Shown one piece after another: positions 5,948-8,928 of a DNA stretch of 8,928 nucleotides. Location of the stretch: the NCBI GenBank assembly GCA_015655095.1, contig JAATFR010000308.1, positions 1 to 8,928 on the forward strand, read 5' to 3'. The DNA is from Hyphomicrobiales bacterium. Its GTDB lineage: Bacteria; Pseudomonadota; Alphaproteobacteria; Parvibaculales; Parvibaculaceae. Position 1 is the first letter of the stretch. Every line of letters begins with the position of its first letter. Position numbers and translations under genes: made by a program. The notes under the pieces are model-generated. The model was not told the DNA's origin. It worked only from the letters and a program-made list of their open reading frames with translations, and ran no database searches.

Positions 5948-6547
5948 TCAACGCGGTGACCATGTGGTGACGACATCGGCAAGGGCAGGGCGTGGACGAT
6001 CATCCTTGGGCACACTGCGGCTGCCGATATAGACGAAGCCAGCCATCCGTTCGTTTGGGCCAAGGCCCAGAGCCGCTGCAATACCCTCATCATAGCCGTA
6101 CCATTCAGTCAGCCATGCGGGCGCATAGCCCAGCGCCTCGCATGCCGCCACCATATTGGCGCCAACGGCCCCGGCGGAGAGTTGCTGCTCCCATGCCGGC
6201 ACCTTCACATGATCCTGCACGGAGGAAACGATGCCGACGACCACAGGTGCGCGCAGGAAACGGGCCCGCTCAAAAGCGATCATGTCCGGCGTCGCCCGTG
6301 GTTCCACCTCGGCAAAACGGCGCGCCAGCACCTCTCCGAACGCGGCCCTCGCCTCTCCCTCAAACAAAATGAAGCGCCATGGCGCGAGCTTGCCATGATC
6401 CGGCACGCGCGCCGCGATGGTCAGGATTGTCGTCAATTCCTCCGGCGATGGCCCCGGCTCGACAATGGTCACGATTTTTGCCGAACGGCGCGCGAGCAGG
6501 AAGCGGATCGTCTCTGGCGAAGCCGTCGTCTCAGGGGAAGCCGTCAT
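5948..6547 (-). CDS. YdjA-like nitroreductase-family flavoprotein
   Basis: This is an FMN-dependent NAD(P)H oxidoreductase of the nitroreductase superfamily, 199 residues from the chosen start. It shows the N-terminal FMN-phosphate motif ARRSAK (19-24), then RVPDHGKLAPWRF (47-59), HVKVPAWEQQLSAG (113-126) and the glycine-containing GYAPAWLTEWY region (140-150). The order and the PDH and WEQ motifs resemble E. coli YdjA, a small nitroreductase with an unclear natural substrate. The ATG at 6547 follows AAGGA by 8 bases; a GTG at 6583 would add 12 residues (MPVLSLFSRIIF) but has no comparable ribosome site. Residues 2-13 are a duplicated TASPET from an 18-bp tandem repeat just after the start. 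It heads a two-gene unit with the flavin-reductase-like gene. Substrates may be nitroaromatics, quinones or enones, and the physiological target is unknown. Confidence 0.9.
   Translation of the reverse strand: MTASPETTASPETIRFLLARRSAKIVTIVEPGPSPEELTTILTIAARVPDHGKLAPWRFILFEGEARAAFGEVLARRFAEVEPRATPDMIAFERARFLRAPVVVGIVSSVQDHVKVPAWEQQLSAGAVGANMVAACEALGYAPAWLTEWYGYDEGIAAALGLGPNERMAGFVYIGSRSVPKDDRPRPALADVVTTWSPR
6509..6544 (-). repeat. 18-bp tandem repeat at nitroreductase N-terminus
   Basis: Two adjacent 18-base units (6527-6544 and 6509-6526) match at 16 of 18 positions and each encodes TASPET in frame, directly after the ATG. The two differences are third-position and silent, so the duplication looks tolerated or old rather than fresh. 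Confidence 0.75.
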
Positions 6548-6590
6548 GAAGATTATCCTTGAAAACAGACTCAAAACAGGCACGCGGCAC

Positions 6591-6619
6591 TTTACATGAA
6601 GCCCGCCATGGAATGAAAT
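6591..6619 (+). promoter_or_regulatory. Putative promoter of the beta-barrel gene
   Basis: TTTACA (6591-6596) and TGAAAT (6614-6619) are spaced by 17 bases, 27 bases before the ATG at 6647. The -35 box differs from TTGACA at one position and the -10 box matches four of six. It lies in the 99-bp divergent gap with the nitroreductase; no equally good minus-strand promoter is seen there. Confidence 0.35.
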
Positions 6620-6646
6620 TTACCCTGTGACCAGGGGGGATGGTCC

Positions 6647-7489
6647 ATGTGGGGGCAGAAACGCCTGCGGCGGGGGTCGGCATGCGGGGTGGCGGGGATG
6701 CTCGCCGCCACGGTGTTTGCGTGTGGCGCGCTTTCGTTTGGAACGCCCTGCCACGCCGGCGCGTGGCCCCAGCCGCCGGGCACGACGCTTGTCATCATCG
6801 ATCTGCAAACCAGCAGCACGGATCGGGAATATGACCAGAGCGGCAAGCTGGTGGCGCGCCGCAACTACCAGAAAGTCGAGATAGCCCCCTATCTCGAACA
6901 TGGGCTTACGGACGATCTGACGCTGGTGGGGCGCACGAGCCTGCTGAAGCAATCGAGCGACGTACCCGGCGGCACCGTCGCCTCTACCACCATCACCGAG
7001 GTGGAGGCGGGGCTGCGCTACCACGCCTTCACCATTTCCGACATGCGGGTCTCCATCCAGCCGGGCCTGATCTATCACACGGCCCCCACGGACGATGATC
7101 CCTACACGAGCAAGGCGGGCGATCTCGACAAGAAGATCGCCATCCTGCTCGGGCGCAGTTCAACCCTGCTTGGCATCCCCACCTTCACCTCGACCGAAAG
7201 CGCCTATATTTTCCACGACCATAACAGGCCCGACGAGGTCAAGACCGACGTGACGCTAGGCTTCGGATCAGGCGAAGGAACGCTCTTCATGATCAAGAGC
7301 CTCAATTCGGTCTCCGTCGGCACCAGCCCGCTCACGCCTTCCCATGTCATCTCCTCCAAGCTCGGCTTCCAGCTTGTCGAACGCGTACACCCGCTTCTTT
7401 CGATCGGCGGCGGCATAACCCAGACCATCGCAGGCCAGAACACCACGAAGGAAACGCTGTTCGGCCTGACGCTCTGGTATCATCTGTAA
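6647..7489 (+). CDS. Uncharacterised secreted protein, probable outer-membrane beta-barrel
   Basis: I do not recognise a named family. The 280-residue product starts with a basic n-region (QKRLRR), a hydrophobic core (about 12-31) and a likely signal peptidase I site after CHA at residue 37, so it is exported. The mature part begins GAWPQPPGTT and continues in alternating polar and hydrophobic segments (VEIAPYLEHGLTDDLTLVG, EVEAGLRYHAFTI, MRVSIQPGLIYH, KTDVTLGFGSG, SSKLGFQLV, LFGLTLWYHL) typical of transmembrane beta-strands joined by turns. The aromatic C-terminal strand ending LWYHL resembles the signal recognised by the BAM complex, although the last residue is Leu rather than Phe. I infer a barrel of roughly 10-12 strands; channel or structural roles are both possible. 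The ATG follows GGGGGGA by 6 bases. It stands alone, divergent from the nitroreductase and convergent with thrS across 10 bases. Confidence 0.75.
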   Translation: MWGQKRLRRGSACGVAGMLAATVFACGALSFGTPCHAGAWPQPPGTTLVIIDLQTSSTDREYDQSGKLVARRNYQKVEIAPYLEHGLTDDLTLVGRTSLLKQSSDVPGGTVASTTITEVEAGLRYHAFTISDMRVSIQPGLIYHTAPTDDDPYTSKAGDLDKKIAILLGRSSTLLGIPTFTSTESAYIFHDHNRPDEVKTDVTLGFGSGEGTLFMIKSLNSVSVGTSPLTPSHVISSKLGFQLVERVHPLLSIGGGITQTIAGQNTTKETLFGLTLWYHL

Positions 7490-7493
7490 GGCA

Positions 7494-7517
7494 GCGCCCT
7501 CAGGCGGCATGAGGCGC
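7494..7517. terminator. Imperfect hairpin between convergent barrel gene and thrS
   Basis: GCGCCCTCA (7494-7502) pairs with TGAGGCGC (7510-7517) with one bulged C and a 7-base loop. It overlaps the last codons of thrS and lies 4 bases past the stop of the barrel gene. There is no U-tract, so a terminator role is only a possibility. Confidence 0.3.
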
Positions 7518-8928
7518 CAGATCAGGGGGCGTCGCCTCCCCCGCCAGCAGCATCACGATTTCATCGAGTGGCACGACCTTGCTGTCGGTTGAGCCGAGAC
7601 GGCGAATGGAAACGGTACGCTCCTCCGCCTCGCGCTTTCCCGCGACAAGGATCACCGGCACCTTGCCGACCGAATGCTCGCGCACCTTGAAGTTGATTTT
7701 CTGGTTGCGCAGATCGGTCTCGACCCTCAGGCCCTTCTCTTCCAGCAAGCGGCCAACCTCGGCGGCATACCCATCCGCATCCGATGTAATGGTGGCGACA
7801 GCCACCTGCACCGGCGCGAGCCAGAGCGGAAAACGCCCCTCATAATTTTCAATCAGAATACCGATGAAGCGTTCCAGCGAACCGAAGATGGCGCGATGGA
7901 GCATGACCGGACGATGCTTTGCTCCATCCTCGCCGATAAAGCTCGCATCGAGCCGCTCGGGCAGCACGAAATCGAGCTGAAGCGTGCCAAGCTGCCAGGA
8001 GCGGCCGATGGCGTCCTTCAGGTGGAATTCAAGCTTGGGCCCATAGAAGGCCCCGTCGCCCGGCGCGACCGAGAAGTCGCGGCCCGTGGCATGAAGCGCA
8101 TCGCCCAGCGCCTTTTCGGCCTTGTCCCATGTCTCGTCCGTGCCCGCCCGCTGCTCGGGCCGCGTGGCGAGGCGGATCGAAACATCGGTGAAGCCCGTGT
8201 CGCGGTAAACGCTGTCGAGCAGTTCGCAGAAGGCTTCCGTCTCGCTCTGGATCTGGTCCTCGCGGCAGAATATGTGGGCGTCGTCCTGCGTCATCTGGCG
8301 CACGCGCATCAACCCATGGAGCGCGCCATGGGCCTCGTTGCGATGGCAGCAGCCAAACTCCGCCATGCGCAGGGGCAGATCGCGATAGCTTTTGACGCCC
8401 TGCTTGAAAATCTGGATATGCGCCGGGCAGTTCATCGGCTTTAGCGCCATCAGCGTGGACTTGCCGCTGAGGACCGGGGCTTTCTCATCGACTGAAGGCA
8501 CCTCATCAGGCACCACGAACATGTTTTCGCGATATTTACCCCAGTGGCCGGATTGCTCCCAGAACTTTGAGTCGAGAAGCTGGGGCGTTTTCACCTCGAC
8601 ATAACCGCCCTTGTGGATGCGGCGACGCAGATATTGTTCCAGCGCCTGCCAGATGACATAGCCCTTCGGGTGCCAGAAAACGGAGCCCTGCGCTTCCTCC
8701 TGCAAATGGAACAGGTCCATCTCGCGCCCGATCTTGCGGTGGTCGCGGCGCTCCGCCTCCTCCATCATCGTGAGATAGGCCGCAAGTTCCTTTTCCGTGG
8801 TCCAGGCTGTGCCATAGATGCGCTGAAGCATCTCGTTGCGGCTGTCGCCGCGCCAGTAGGCGCCTGCAAGCTTGGTCAGCTTGAAGGCCTTGCCGAGCTT
8901 GCCCGTGTAAGGGAGATGCGGCCCCCGG
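7500..8928 (-). CDS. thrS: Threonyl-tRNA synthetase, 5' end cut by window edge
   Basis: This class II enzyme activates threonine and charges tRNA-Thr in the cytoplasm. The visible 475 residues start inside the editing domain at RGPHLPYTG, just after the Cys of the usual CRGPH motif, so the TGS domain and most of the editing domain (about 170-200 residues) lie beyond base 8928. The AYWRGDS linker and LQRIYGTAW lead into the catalytic core. The zinc ligands are Cys167 (MNCPAH), His218 (DDAHIFC) and His344 (VMLHRAIFGS) in visible numbering, all present. Motif 2 is the EFGCCHRNE region and motif 3 is RAIFGSLERFIG. The C-terminal anticodon-binding domain runs from about residue 372 to the stop and includes LRNQKINFKVREHS and VPVILVAGKRE. 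A Met encoded at 8831 is internal, not the start. It is intact as far as visible. Any leader regulation of thrS would lie outside the window. Confidence 0.98.
   Translation of the reverse strand, partial: RGPHLPYTGKLGKAFKLTKLAGAYWRGDSRNEMLQRIYGTAWTTEKELAAYLTMMEEAERRDHRKIGREMDLFHLQEEAQGSVFWHPKGYVIWQALEQYLRRRIHKGGYVEVKTPQLLDSKFWEQSGHWGKYRENMFVVPDEVPSVDEKAPVLSGKSTLMALKPMNCPAHIQIFKQGVKSYRDLPLRMAEFGCCHRNEAHGALHGLMRVRQMTQDDAHIFCREDQIQSETEAFCELLDSVYRDTGFTDVSIRLATRPEQRAGTDETWDKAEKALGDALHATGRDFSVAPGDGAFYGPKLEFHLKDAIGRSWQLGTLQLDFVLPERLDASFIGEDGAKHRPVMLHRAIFGSLERFIGILIENYEGRFPLWLAPVQVAVATITSDADGYAAEVGRLLEEKGLRVETDLRNQKINFKVREHSVGKVPVILVAGKREAEERTVSIRRLGSTDSKVVPLDEIVMLLAGEATPPDLAPHAA

Noticed and set aside
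7674..8444. 256-codon plus-strand open frame opposite thrS
   Set aside because: It lies wholly within thrS, whose catalytic motifs are intact on the other strand, and it has no recognisable domain or ribosome site.
1..8928. Mobile element, CRISPR array, toxin-antitoxin or phage-defence system
   Set aside because: I found no transposase, integrase, spaced repeat array, terminal inverted repeats or defence domains; the window reads as ordinary core and metabolic chromosome.

Overview
The window is GC-rich, densely coded chromosomal DNA that looks alphaproteobacterial. The evidence is the style of the threonyl-tRNA synthetase motifs (EFGCCHRNE, QDDAHIFC), paired small cysteine lipoproteins of a type common in that class, and a TPR/2-oxoglutarate-oxygenase fusion. 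I cannot name a genus. I see no rRNA, tRNA, CRISPR array, insertion sequence or phage gene, and no gene-free stretch longer than about 120 bases.

Layout. On the minus strand are a TetR-family regulator (3' end cut by the window edge) with a near-perfect 24-bp palindrome at its start, then two adjacent paralogous small lipoproteins, then an acyl-CoA dehydrogenase. The acyl-CoA dehydrogenase is transcribed away from a plus-strand operon: a single-hotdog MaoC-type hydratase, a CitE-like beta-hydroxyacyl-CoA lyase, and a translationally coupled TPR protein with a C-terminal 2OG-Fe(II) oxygenase domain. That operon converges with a minus-strand pair, a YdjA-like nitroreductase followed by a flavin-reductase-like protein, across a 6-bp gap carrying a hairpin. 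Divergent from the nitroreductase is an uncharacterised secreted, probably outer-membrane beta-barrel protein, which converges with thrS (5' end cut by the window edge).

How the genes may work together. The dehydrogenase, hydratase and lyase form a plausible catabolic set for a branched acyl-CoA: dehydrogenation, hydration, then C-C cleavage. The arrangement resembles the mycobacterial Rv2500c-Rv2499c-Rv2498c set, linked to leucine and itaconate breakdown. Two active-site details fit a branched-chain role: the dehydrogenase carries its likely catalytic Glu at the isovaleryl-CoA-dehydrogenase position, and the hydratase has Asn where R-hydratases have Asp. Least explained are the TPR-oxygenase coupled to this pathway, the lipoprotein pair and the barrel protein.
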